Shown here piece after piece: positions 1-9,877 of a stretch of 64,000 bases of DNA. The translations under genes and the position numbers were made by a program. Below the pieces are notes generated by a model. That model was not told the DNA's origin. It made no database searches and saw nothing but the letters and a program-made list of their open reading frames with translations. Each line of letters begins with the position of its first letter. The first letter of the stretch is position 1. The DNA lies in NCBI GenBank assembly GCA_001599295.1, contig BCGN01000003.1, forward strand, positions 163,148 to 227,147. Direction: 5' to 3'. This DNA comes from Sporopachydermia quercuum (taxonomy: Eukaryota; Ascomycota; Sporopachydermiomycetes; Sporopachydermiales; Sporopachydermiaceae).

Positions 1-1025
1 AATGTTGGAAAAAACTTTTTCTCTTCTTCAGCCGTTTCTCCCTTTTCTCCCTGCTGCTCCTCTTCCTCTTCCTCTTCTGAATTATATCCTGTTTGATCCA
101 TCGCATCTCCCACAGCACCATCGTCCAGCATTATAATGCTTCCAGAACCAGTATTTTCATAGTCCTTAGCCCTTTTTCCACCATCCGCCAGATTATCCTC
201 GTCGTCACTCATCATCAGAACCTCTCCTTTGCTCTTAGTATCAAACATACTGAGAATATCATTCAGCACTTTATCAGTGACCTGTTTACTCTCTGTTTCT
301 GCCTCGACAAAAGCATTCTCAACAGTATCTTCAACGGCATCTCCACTACTACCTACACCCGCTTTATTTATGAGTTCATCAACTCTTTGGCCCACAGTCT
401 CAAGCACATATCCATTCCCACTGGCCCATGCTCCATTACCCAGATATCTCCATGTCAAGTCCTCTGCAGTTTTCTTCTTGTCGTAGCCCCAAAGTCTGGT
501 TTTCCGCAGCTTCATCTGTTTCAGTTTCCCGTTGATCAACACTTTGAAAATGAAATTGGACTCTGGTCGTCTTTCCGTGTTGCGATGTTTGCCTTTGATC
601 ACATGGTAGTTAGACACAGTTCTAAAGGTGTTTGCAGACTTGGATTTCTCTAGTTGATACTGCTCTAAATACTGGAATTTCCGTTCGCGCGCTATTCTAA
701 TTCTTGCTTTGCGAGAGTCTATAGGGGAGCCTTTTTCTTCTTGGAGCTTGGCCAGATAGTCAGGTTTAGCAATGTCAACGGTGAGCATTGATTTCTTGAA
801 CCGGACGCCTCTAAAAGCAGCTTTGAGGGCAGCTAGTTTCTTCTGCGAGAGCTCGACTGTGATATAGCCAAATTTCACATCAATTGTGGGTTTTCCAAGC
901 AGTTCTATCGGCTTGATAATCGTCCCAAACGCTGATATTCTGTCCTGGAGCTCATTTGTCGATTCCGCAAGCTCTGGTGAGATTCCTCCGATATGGAGCC
1001 TATATGGCTTTACTTCTTCTGTCAT
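1..1025 (-). CDS. NOP8: NOP8-like RRM ribosome-biogenesis protein, 5' part only
   Basis: The reading frame opens at an ATG at 1025 on the minus strand and runs off the left edge, giving 341 codons without a stop. An RRM sits at the N-terminus: RNP2-like LHIGGI near residue 10 and RNP1-like FGYITVEL near residue 52. It is followed by basic sequence, the segment LWGYDKKKTAEDLTW near residue 180, and an acidic Glu-rich tract near the left edge. An N-terminal RRM followed by AKPD and LWG-type segments fits fungal Nop8, a nucleolar protein of 60S subunit assembly. The assignment is from memory of the family and was not searched. The gene reads away from the two-exon gene at 1746 and shares its upstream region. 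Confidence 0.6.
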   Translation of the reverse strand, partial: MTEEVKPYRLHIGGISPELAESTNELQDRISAFGTIIKPIELLGKPTIDVKFGYITVELSQKKLAALKAAFRGVRFKKSMLTVDIAKPDYLAKLQEEKGSPIDSRKARIRIARERKFQYLEQYQLEKSKSANTFRTVSNYHVIKGKHRNTERRPESNFIFKVLINGKLKQMKLRKTRLWGYDKKKTAEDLTWRYLGNGAWASGNGYVLETVGQRVDELINKAGVGSSGDAVEDTVENAFVEAETESKQVTDKVLNDILSMFDTKSKGEVLMMSDDEDNLADGGKRAKDYENTGSGSIIMLDDGAVGDAMDQTGYNSEEEEEEEQQGEKGETAEEEKKFFPT

Positions 1026-1745
1026 TTTGAGCCAACGTGCGAAAAAAATGCAGGAAATGTGAATAGGGTATTAATCAGATGTTTAGTTGTTTATAGAGCT
1101 ATTTGGACCTCCCATTATTGATAATATTGATAATAGCAGTAATACTGTTGATAATGACAGCAGATAAAGGTTACAAAGTAAAATGTTCACACACTATAAA
1201 AATAAATTTTCTTCCAGTGAAAGAATGTGAGTAATTACGTAATCAGAAATGTAACAGTAGGTGATGAGGTCTTGAGAGAGTATTTTAAGATTATATGATC
1301 TTTAAGTGTTTTGTGTGACAGAGGGCTAGGAGGTAATTTCGGAGATTATCCACCGAGAGGTATTGAGAAATAGGAGGGAGAACCGTAGGAATAGTGAAGG
1401 AATAGTTATGAATTATAAACCTATATTGGATGAAAATTATTATCTGTTCACGTAAATGTGTAATATTTTAGTTATCTCTTTTTATTTTTTCCTATGTTTT
1501 CTTTTTACATGTTTTGCTAGCATCTTCCGTCACCTCCCTAAGTAACATAATATCCGCTTTCTCTGACGCATCATATCCGATTTCCATCCTCCGCAACGAT
1601 AAATTCCCCGTTATCTCTATCGCTTACCTTTCTTTCTACTTAACGGCTATTCATTGACAGCATAATAACTGTATCAATTACATAAGAATGAACACTTTTT
1701 GGCAATCCAGCTCAATTGTAGTCACAGCGGCTTAGATACAACTTT
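1026..1745. other. Intergenic, shared upstream region of two divergent genes
   Basis: There is no coding frame of note. The stretch is AT-rich and probably carries both promoters for the flanking divergent genes. I see no clear TATA box or repeat that I would annotate. Confidence 0.5.
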
Positions 1746-2474
1746 ATGATGTCGGAAAACAGGAAACGTACGTAGCGGTTGCTGTCTTACTGTATGGGGT
1801 ATGAATTCGTGATTCATGGTTGATGAATTGGAAAGTAGCACTTAGATAGCCATGGAAATGTGGCTTAAAACATGGCTTGAAAGTTGGCTTGACAGCTCGC
1901 AAGTTGCTAAGACTAATTGGTTTGGCATTAAATAATATTAAGACTTGATTTCCTACGTTTCCTTAGCTACTGTTATCATACTGCTTCTCATAGTTTGCGA
2001 CTCTCTGTGCTGCTGACTAGTGGTAAACCATCTATCAGAGAATGAGATATTCATCATTTGATACCACAGTTTTACATCTACTAACCAAATATAGCCCACA
2101 ATATTCTCTCAAACGTCCCACTAATTATATCCCCTTTTTTCAACCCACCAAAAGCTGTAACATTACCATACAACTATACTATTGTCCCTCAATCAGCACC
2201 AGCACCAGTCGTAAGCAAAGATGACATAGACGCATGGAAAAGCGAAGCTGCTTCTATTGAACGCAGCCTTGAAAGAAAAATTGAATCAGGGGAATTTTTC
2301 GATGCTTGGAAAGTCGAAACTATGAGAAGAGTTGCTCCTGGATACTTAGACTCTACTAATCAAATACTACAGCCTAAGTCTAAGAGAGAGGGAAAAGATG
2401 AGGATAATACTGGGAATGAACAGGGAAAAGTGATCGAAAGCACTTCCCGTGAGTTTCATAATCTTTCCATATAA
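1746..2474 (+). CDS. Small two-exon protein, function unrecognised
   Basis: Exon 2 (2095-2474) is open in a frame that has no ATG of its own. It is preceded by TACTAAC at 2079-2085 and an AG at 2093-2094, a standard branch point and acceptor. The best first exon I find is 1746-1767 (ATG ATG TCG ...), ending in a GTACGT donor whose phase joins exon 2 in frame. The predicted protein is about 133 residues: a Pro-rich start, then a charged helical part (DDIDAWKSEAASIERSLERK) and a motif APGYLDSTNQILQP. I do not recognise the family. The acceptor is well supported. Exon 1 is tentative because the donor is atypical and there is no second line of evidence. Confidence 0.5.
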
Positions 2475-2611
2475 AAAATATATGAAACAATATAAATNAA
2501 GAACTAATTGAAATGCTGGGAGGAAAGTTGATGTGTTGGAAGGGAAGATAACCAAGTGAGCTGTTTTCTATTATTTGTCTTACATTAACATTAACTCTTG
2601 AGAATTTGTCG

Positions 2612-3099
2612 CTACAAACGATTTGGAAGCGTTTCATTGAAAAGCTTGCTATTATTAGCAGAATTGTCTATTAAAAACAGCACAAGAATAATATGTTCTG
2701 AGGATTGATCACGTTCCAAATCGTCTCCTTCGTTGGTCTTCTCTGCAGCTTTCTTTCTAGCTTCTTTTAACTTTGCTTTTGACAGATCAGTTATATGCAA
2801 TCTCTTGATAATATTTTTCAATTGAAGCTAAACCAGTTGAGCGCCATGGATTCGCTTCTTGTTTTGATTTAGACCATCTTTGAGAAGCTTAATTTTTTTA
2901 ACAAAATGGTTCAGAGCTGCCTAAAGAGTACATGCTAATGTTTCGAGTTCAGAGGAAGCAAATGATCGTTTAAACGGGAGTGAGTGGCTTTTTTGGTTGA
3001 TAAGAATTCATGAAAGGTCTGTAAAGCTGCTGTTGATTGATCAACTGCAATCAGAGCTTCCCCTCTCTTCAGCAGGTTTTCTGGCTCGACAAATATCAT
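2612..3099 (-). pseudogene. TIF32: Decayed 5' fragment of TIF32 (eIF3a) gene
   Basis: Reading the minus strand from an ATG at 3099 gives PENLLKRGEALIAVDQ...AALQTFHEFLS, which matches the start of eIF3a (yeast Rpg1/Tif32: PENAIKRADELISVG...AALQSLHEF). The frame stops at 2935. Homology resumes in another frame at 2920 with KIKLLKDGLNQNKKRIHG, matching KGKLIKDGLHQYKKLIQG. It passes a TAG at 2828-2830 and goes on through KAKLKEARKKAAEK and DDLE...SEHIIL to 2612, with possible remnants to about 2540. At least one frameshift and one stop interrupt it, and the remaining 700 or so residues of eIF3a are absent. It is best read as a dead partial duplication of a gene whose intact copy must lie elsewhere. 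Confidence 0.75.
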
Positions 3100-4376
3100 T
3101 TGGCTGATCAGTGTCCGCCTTCGCAGGAAAAAATAACCATTTGCTGTTACAATCCAAGGCGGACATTTAGTTTATGTAACANCTTACGCAAATGTGAGCT
3201 GTTGGTAACAGGAGCTTTTGCGTATACACACCAGAAAACAATACCAGCTTACAAGCAATGCAAGAGGACATTGAACTATTGCCGGACAACAATTTCTTTT
3301 TGGAAGATCAAAGATGCCCGAAGTGAGAAAAGACCAGGAAAGCTGTTAGTTGGTTCATTTTGATTGATTGACAGTACGAACCGTTGTTTATTTATAGTAG
3401 TATTATCACTATGCTATATGCTACAGTAATCCATTTTTTTAGTACTATTTCTAATATTATCACCATTACTATTATAATGCCAACTAAGTTGATCTGTTTC
3501 AACTGATTGATTAGTTTCACTGAGTTCATAAAAAAGCCCGAGCACAAGTTGAGATTGAAATGCGTGATCACGCCCAAGTAACTCAGCAATCACATCCTGA
3601 CGATGAACGCGACACCATCATTTGATAGTAATTTGGCTCCAGTTGACCATTTTTCTTGTCAAATAACCATAACAACCACTATAATAGTTATAAAAAAACT
3701 CTTTGAATGGTATACTTCTTGTTTTCATGACATTTCCAGTCATGATATAACCATCATCAATTAATCCATCAACAATTAGCGGCTTAGCAAATAGCAAATC
3801 ATATTTCGATAGCTATACAATCAATATATAGCTATATGCTTATTCGAATACTACTAACATCCATTTGCTTGTTATCATTCTGCTTGAGATAGTCCTGTTC
3901 AAAGTAAAACGCCAAAATGAAACCATACCCAATTATAGTGGTCAATAATCGACATTAACCGTAGTGCAAGAGCAGTCAATGATCGAGTCATACACTGGAA
4001 AGCGGACTTCGGGATTCACTGGATATCTCATCAGGTATCACTTCTCAATTGACTTTCAACCCACTTTTAGAGCAAACTCTTTGCATATTTCACCAGAAAT
4101 ATATTTAGGAATTCATCATTTCTTGGTTTAGCTTCTCACCTTAAGAAACATTCTCACAGGATGTTTATGATTGTAATAGCAGTGTACAGGATATAGAAAG
4201 AAGCCTTTTAATGCCATCAGATCAGTTGACACTACATGTTTCATAGTTTCCTTTTTGCCATGTAAATTGATAATGCAATAACATTTAATTCAAATAGGAG
4301 TTTCCAATTTATGACTAGCTTGGCAGCTCACAGACTTCTAGAACAACTTCAACTACACAATGTAACACCTCGCCTT
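3100..4376. other. Intergenic, no convincing gene
   Basis: Only short frames occur here, including a 36-codon open stretch that ends at an in-frame stop near 3324. A TACTAAC at 3852-3858 has no plausible exon downstream. It lies between the TIF32 remnant and the 3' end of BUD32. Confidence 0.5.
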
Positions 4377-5309
4377 CTAACCAACCAAACTTCTTTTTCT
4401 TCCTCTCATTCGAACCTCTTCTAATTTCTTCAGCGTTTCTTTACATGCCTTGACTTTTCCTTTGCCTCTACTCTCATGAACATCAAGATATCCTTGCAAT
4501 AGCCACTGTGAATACAATTCACTATAATCAGGATGAGTACTAATCACGGCTCGTTCTAGAACATACAGATCAACAGCCTTATCCTCAGCTAAAGCAGAAT
4601 GTGATCCTAGACCAAAATCAATCAAAAAAGGTTCGGTTTCCCATTGGTTAGTTTCCTGGTTGCAGTTATCATGGAGAATGATATTGCTAGTAGTAAGGTC
4701 ACCATGAACAATATCACAAGTATGCAGAAGACCCACCTGGGATCCAACGCTTTTCATCACAGACTCTACCTGTTTCCCCGTTGCTTCCACACCATTATTG
4801 TATTTCTCGTAGTACCATAAATAGTATTTCAGGGCTCCTTTGATCTCCATGGTTAGACTGGCATCTTGGTGAATAGTCTCTGATGCTGGCTCCTGTGCTA
4901 CTGCATAGTGATTATTTTGCTTTCTAGCCAAGCGGCTGATTCTATTTTGCTGCTCCTGTTTGATTCTATCATTCCCTTCAATATTTTCCATCCAGATAAC
5001 TCCGTTGACGCCATCAATTGATATGAGCTTTGGCACATTCACCCCTAGGAGAAAGAGCTTATGAAGCAGCTTTGCTTCACCAGCTGTACGTTTTTTCGTC
5101 AAAGACTCCTCAAGCTGAGGATGCCGATATGGTTTGGGAGGGCGAAATTTCACTATATATAGTTCATTTTCTTTCTGTTGATTGAATTCCAATGGCAGAA
5201 ATGGATGTACAGTAGTTGTGAATACAATGGCTTCAGCACCCTGGGAGATTTTGGTAAGAGGTATGTTCGGGAGCACTGAGGAAAACTGGTCTAGAATTAG
5301 CTGTGACAT
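4377..5309 (-). CDS. BUD32: Bud32/PRPK, KEOPS complex atypical kinase
   Basis: This 310-residue protein is the small atypical kinase/ATPase of the KEOPS (EKC) complex, which is needed for t6A modification of ANN-decoding tRNAs and for telomere maintenance. It shows the ISQGAEA glycine-poor loop near residue 21, VKFRPPKPYRHP with the catalytic lysine near 54, and RTAGEAKLL near 75. The catalytic HGDLTTSN is near 200, DFGLG near 231 and DKAVDLYVLERA near 242. The C-terminal basic tail RMRGRKRSLVG is typical of the family. It is longer than the usual 250-260 residues because of an insertion of about 45 residues rich in Gln, Asn and Ala near 120-165. It is a single exon, and its 3' end faces the TIF32 remnant. 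Confidence 0.95.
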   Translation of the reverse strand: MSQLILDQFSSVLPNIPLTKISQGAEAIVFTTTVHPFLPLEFNQQKENELYIVKFRPPKPYRHPQLEESLTKKRTAGEAKLLHKLFLLGVNVPKLISIDGVNGVIWMENIEGNDRIKQEQQNRISRLARKQNNHYAVAQEPASETIHQDASLTMEIKGALKYYLWYYEKYNNGVEATGKQVESVMKSVGSQVGLLHTCDIVHGDLTTSNIILHDNCNQETNQWETEPFLIDFGLGSHSALAEDKAVDLYVLERAVISTHPDYSELYSQWLLQGYLDVHESRGKGKVKACKETLKKLEEVRMRGRKRSLVG

Positions 5310-5882
5310 TTTGAAAACCTGCCGAATATTTTTATATGGGTTTTAAGGTGTGTTATNTGGCTTATTATGCGGAAGAAGATAAATTGTTATTGATCAATGC
5401 GAATAGTTGTCAGGGAGGGCAGAAAGAGGTATTGGAAAGGCGAAAAAACGTTATGAGAAGATTTGAAATAAGGTTCTAGAATATGCACAACCATGTATAA
5501 TTCTGTAGCAGATGCGGGATATGCATATTGTGCGTCTTCGTGTTTCTTTCTTAAGAGAACGGAGTAGAAGGGTATAACTAAGCAGAATGATAGCTGAGTA
5601 GTAGGTTGTTTTGTATTTAATCTATTGGTTCGTAATAAAGAGTAAATTTTGTTGCANCTTGGACTGTAGAAACTCTGTAATGTCATGGAGTGTCGTTGGT
5701 GATCCAACCAAGTTCAGGCTTATGCATATCTTTGCAGATGGCATAACTTTAATTCTACTACTTCAGACGATAAATTAATACTCAACTGCTATATTTCAGT
5801 AACCATAATAAAACCAAAAAGCTATATTAACACTATTAATACTATATTAAATTGATTCAATTGTCTATGTCTTCCTCTTCTT
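5310..5882. other. Intergenic between MES1 3' end and BUD32 start
   Basis: About 570 bases hold the MES1 terminator region and the BUD32 promoter. A 106-codon minus-strand frame here has no recognisable motif and I treat it as chance. Confidence 0.5.
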
Positions 5883-8168
5883 CTAGTTCTTCTTTGCAGC
5901 ACCGTATTTTTCCCTTAGTGAATCAATGAACTTCTCATCATATCTTTTGAACAAGTATTGTGCCTTATTGATGTTATGATTACCCTTGATAATTAACTGG
6001 AATTCATCTGGAATATTCCTTTCATCAGAATTGAGCATTTGATAAATTGCTTGACTAGTGGATGGCATAAATGGTGATATAACAGCACCAACCAAGTAGA
6101 TCAAATTGAGACCAATACCCACAACAGCAGCAGCCTTTTCAGGATGATCATTGAACAGAGAATTGTCCAATTTGTTTTCTTGTAAGAATTGATTACCTCT
6201 AGCAGAGATTTGCATGGCAATTTCCAATCCTTTTCTGATATGGACGGCTTCTAAGGTTTGATTATAGTCCTTTAATAATGAATTCACGTCTTTGAGGAAT
6301 CTCTTGTATTGTTCTTCACCAATATCAGCAGGGCTATATTCTGGTACAACACTGTTGTACTTAGCATTGACAAATTTAACTAATCTGTTGACGAAGTTAC
6401 CCAAGTTTGCCAAAAGCTCACCATTGTTCCTGTTAGCAAAATCAGCCCACGAAAATTGGGTATCAGAAGATTCTGGTCTAGCAGTGGCTAAGTAGTATCT
6501 CCATACTGAAGGCGGCACGCCAGAGTCTTCAGCATTGTTACCAAACACACCAATACCTCTAGATTTGGAGAACTTGCCTCCTTCGTACTGTAAATATTCT
6601 GTAGTGCTCAAATGATGCAGCATTGTCCAATCATCACCAGTGCCGATTTCTGTAGCTGGGAACACAACAGTGTGGAATGGAACATTGTCTTTACCCATAA
6701 ATTGGTACAAGTTCACGTTATCAGGATTTTGCCACCATTCTTTCCATTCATCTGTATAACAAGCAGTAATACTGACATAGCCAATAGGAGCGTCAAACCA
6801 AACATACAACACCTTCTCCTTAAACTTGTCTAACGGAACTGGGGTACCCCATTTCAAGTCACGGGTAATACATCTAGGATGTAATCCTTCTTTCAACCAT
6901 GAATCAGTAATATTTTTACTGTTCTTAGACCAATGACCCTTAGCAAAGGACTTTTCAACCCATTCTTTAACCTTAGGTTCAAGTTTGTCCAAAGAAATAA
7001 ACACATGTGTAGACAACTTGGGGATAGGTTTTTCATTATCTAGCTTACATCTTGGTTCAATCAATTCAAAAGGATCAAGAAGATTTCCACAACCATCGCA
7101 TTGATCACCACGAGCATCTTCATATCCACATTTAGGACAAATACCTTCCACATATCTATCAGCAAGGAAACCTTCGTGCTTCGGGCAGTAAAGCTGTTTC
7201 ATTTCCTGCTCGTCAAGGAATCCATTGTCGTACAATTTGAGGAAGATCTCTTGAGCAATAGCAGTTTGTTGAGGGGTGGTAGTTCTGCCAAAATAATCAA
7301 ATCCAATCTCAAACCAGTCATAGACTTCCTTGTGGATCTTGTGGTACTTATCAACCAATTGTTTAGGGGTAACACCGTCTTCTAAAGCCTTTGTTTCAGT
7401 AGCAGTTCCATACTCATCGGTACCGCAGATATACAAGCAATTGAAGTTTCTGTTCTTGCAGTATCGTGCATAGATATCAGCAGAAAGAACAGACCCAACA
7501 ATATTACCTAAATGAGGCACATTGTTAACATATGGCAAAGCAGATGTAACCAGTATATTCTTTTCTCCAGCCTTAGGCAATAACTTTTCCCCTTCAACGG
7601 GTTTGTTGACCTTGTAGGCAATTGTGGAGTCCAAGTTTTGAGCACCAGTGTATTCGGGCTTGGGTGGTGCAAGTTTGCATAAAGATTTCACTACAGTGAT
7701 GGCTTCTTTCACTTGCGGCAGTTCAGTGTATTGCTGGGCCCAAGAAGAAATCTGTGACGAGGCTGTTTGAAGTGTCTCAAATTTACCGCCAACGCTAGCG
7801 TATAAAGAAGCAAATAAAATAATCTCCGCCGGTTGCAACTCCAAGCTGGGAGCTTTCAATTCCGTTGCGAGAGCTAATGGTTTGGCGTTTTTCAATGCTT
7901 GATACAGAGTTGTTTCATCATAATCGATCAAATCAATACCGTTCACTACGACATTTTTTCTGGAGGCCAAAAACTTCACTACGGCATTTGGTTCAATCAA
8001 TTGTTTTCCTTCTTTCTTCAAAACCAGTAAAGCACCAGGNAATTCTGCCACGGGCTTCGAAACTTTCAAGCTGGGGTCGAAAGCGCTTGCGGCAATTGCG
8101 ACTTTGAGAGTATTGGCAAATGCCAATGGTGTGCCATTTGAATCAGCATACAATTCAATGGTTGCCAT
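5883..8168 (-). CDS. MES1: Cytosolic methionyl-tRNA synthetase
   Basis: The protein charges tRNA-Met in the cytosol. I take the ATG at 8168 (MATIELYAD) as the start, giving 761 residues. The frame is open upstream but has no earlier ATG. Residues 1-180 form the GST-like domain that in yeast binds Arc1. The catalytic domain starts at ILVTSALPYVNNVPHLGN, with the HIGH variant HLGN near 218. A zinc-binding insertion holds CP..H and CPKCGYEDARGDQCDGCG. The KMSKS variant KFSKSRG lies near 531, followed by the anticodon-binding domain with SARGNQFLQ. Length and order match S. cerevisiae Mes1 (751). It is a single exon. Confidence 0.97.
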   Translation of the reverse strand: MATIELYADSNGTPLAFANTLKVAIAASAFDPSLKVSKPVAEXPGALLVLKKEGKQLIEPNAVVKFLASRKNVVVNGIDLIDYDETTLYQALKNAKPLALATELKAPSLELQPAEIILFASLYASVGGKFETLQTASSQISSWAQQYTELPQVKEAITVVKSLCKLAPPKPEYTGAQNLDSTIAYKVNKPVEGEKLLPKAGEKNILVTSALPYVNNVPHLGNIVGSVLSADIYARYCKNRNFNCLYICGTDEYGTATETKALEDGVTPKQLVDKYHKIHKEVYDWFEIGFDYFGRTTTPQQTAIAQEIFLKLYDNGFLDEQEMKQLYCPKHEGFLADRYVEGICPKCGYEDARGDQCDGCGNLLDPFELIEPRCKLDNEKPIPKLSTHVFISLDKLEPKVKEWVEKSFAKGHWSKNSKNITDSWLKEGLHPRCITRDLKWGTPVPLDKFKEKVLYVWFDAPIGYVSITACYTDEWKEWWQNPDNVNLYQFMGKDNVPFHTVVFPATEIGTGDDWTMLHHLSTTEYLQYEGGKFSKSRGIGVFGNNAEDSGVPPSVWRYYLATARPESSDTQFSWADFANRNNGELLANLGNFVNRLVKFVNAKYNSVVPEYSPADIGEEQYKRFLKDVNSLLKDYNQTLEAVHIRKGLEIAMQISARGNQFLQENKLDNSLFNDHPEKAAAVVGIGLNLIYLVGAVISPFMPSTSQAIYQMLNSDERNIPDEFQLIIKGNHNINKAQYLFKRYDEKFIDSLREKYGAAKKN

Positions 8169-9079
8169 TCTGTTCCCGGAGAAGTTTTCTACCTGCAAAC
8201 AAGCCTTGAGATGCCTGTTTAATTAGTTGTCGATAATAAAAGAGTAAGAGGGGCGAGCAGGGTTTGTGGATTCTGCCAGAGGTTTTGCAGGTTGATCGGA
8301 GTACAAATGTTTGACATCTTGTGAAGTTTCATTTTTTTATGACTCTTTGTCCGGAAGATAAAATGATTTGCAAGTGTTTGATGTATCCACGTGATATTTT
8401 GGGACAGAACGGAAGACGAAAGATGAAGTTACTATGATGAATATATGCAAGAAAGGTACTTTGAAAGGGTAAATTTTGTAGTTTAACTATTTCAGAGATG
8501 AGGTATATAATAGTTTAGATAATTGTATAAGAAGAAAAAAGGATAAAGAATTGCAGAAAGATGAATGAGTGAGTAGGTTTGGAGAATTCATGTACCTTCT
8601 GCAAGAAGGAAACACTTGCATATAATAAAGTCGCCAGAATATACGTTCCTAAAAAGCTGAAAACATAGGAGTGGTAACTTAATTGCCTTACTAGGAGTTA
8701 AATCTAATCTTTTCAAAGACATACTTAAAAATTTACTAATTTAAAGATCACCCAACTTACATTCTGATAGTCCCATGAACTCCACAGGGATTCAGTAATG
8801 CAGGGTAGTGCATACATATACTGAACCTTAATTTACAACTCCGCTCAGCTCAGCTCAATTCGCCGATTTTTGTTACCCGGACATGCATGTTTGTTTGGCA
8901 TTGCAGTATCGTGCATTAATGTTAGTTCCGTCTTTTTCCAATCTATACTCTTCTTTATCTCAACTTTACTATTATTGTATTCTAGTGACAAACGGTAGTT
9001 GGGAGGTAATCATATAAAAATAATTCATTCAGCATTTAGGGAGTAACAAGGAACATTACAGAACTTTCGAGCGTCAGTT
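8169..9079. other. Divergent promoter region of MES1 and the 9080 gene
   Basis: There is no gene here. A TTTGCAG acceptor-like sequence lies just before the MES1 start and a GTAAGT donor-like sequence lies near 8759 on the minus strand, so a 5' UTR intron for MES1 is possible but unproven. The region also holds the CACGTGA site listed separately. Confidence 0.45.
8388..8394 (-). promoter_or_regulatory. Cbf1-type CACGTGA site upstream of MES1
   Basis: The plus strand reads CACGTGA, which is TCACGTG on the MES1 strand, the Cbf1 consensus of budding yeasts. It lies about 220 bases before the MES1 ATG. Cbf1 with Met4 controls sulphur amino-acid genes in S. cerevisiae. A role here is inferred from motif and position only. 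Confidence 0.35.
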
Positions 9080-9877
9080 ATGTTATGGTGGAGGAAGAAA
9101 CAGTCTGTAGACTCTGCGGAGAGTAGTACCGTTGATAGTACTAATTCCACTCCGATATCTACAAAGTTGAAACAGAATGGTCAAAATTGTTTTCCAAATG
9201 AAAATACCAAGGGATCTGCTATATCAGCTGATGATACATTGAGCGAGCTTGACGAACTGATACCGGTTGATCCCTCTATCCCTGAAGGTGCCGTGGAGTT
9301 CTACAAGTGTGATCAGCAATTAACTACTAACGACCGACAAGAATTAGCGGCAACATACCAGAAAGCTACATACTTATCATATGCATTTGTTGCTCTTCCT
9401 TTCTTAAGCATTTATACCGTGCTATGGGCTAGACGCAGAAAGCTGCATGGTCCGGAGTCAGTTTCCATCATAAAGACATCAGTGAATGCATTTGCTTTAG
9501 GAAGTCCTTTCTATTTTGTAAGTACAATCTTGGGGTCCGAACTTTGAGGTGCTACGTGAAATGTTTAAATGAGAAAACACTAACAGAAATTAACACAGAT
9601 ATTAGATTTCTATTTGATGGGTCAAGTTCTGGATGAACATAAGGAAAATCCTGGAAGGTTTGAAGTCATAAAAGCTAGTACTAACTGTAGATATCCTTTA
9701 CTAGCTGAATACTATCAACAAACAGCTGAGCGTCCAGAGTTATGTTTCCGTGATCCAAGGATTCTTGCCTTGGCAGGTGTCAAAAAACCTAAACCTCGTA
9801 CTATGTTAGACAGTGTGTTTGATGCTATGGATCCTCTTGGTCTAAAGGTCTATTCTCGGGTATTTGAGAGAAGTTGA
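9080..9877 (+). CDS. Unrecognised two-span membrane protein, two exons
   Basis: Exons are 9080-9517 and 9599-9877. The intron has a GTAAGT donor, CACTAAC at 9578-9584 and an ACAG acceptor, and joins in phase 0 to give 238 residues. The first 75 residues are hydrophilic. Two hydrophobic segments follow (YLSYAFVALPFLSIYTVLW near 110 and a second spanning the splice, PFYFILDFYLMG). After the first comes a basic RRRK patch, a common positive-inside signal. The tail contains RPELCFRDPRIL and KKPKPRTMLD. I do not recognise the family. The segment around the first membrane span resembles the protein at 11187, so the two may be distant paralogues. A mitochondrial or ER location would be a guess. Confidence 0.8.

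Noticed and set aside
93-653. 186-codon plus-strand frame at the left edge
   Set aside because: It is antisense to the RRM/NOP8-like frame, which carries the recognisable motifs.
3037-3363. 108-codon plus-strand frame MINCNQSF...
   Set aside because: It partly overlaps the TIF32 remnant on the other strand, contains an N and no motif. A second plus frame here ending DNNFFLEDQRCPK looked better but has no start or acceptor I can defend.
5387-5707. 106-codon minus-strand frame between MES1 and BUD32
   Set aside because: No recognisable feature, contains an N, and occupies the expected BUD32 promoter.
7456-8916. 16-base direct repeat TTGCAGTATCGTGCAT in MES1 and upstream of the 9080 gene
   Set aside because: One repeat of this length is expected about by chance in a window of this size.
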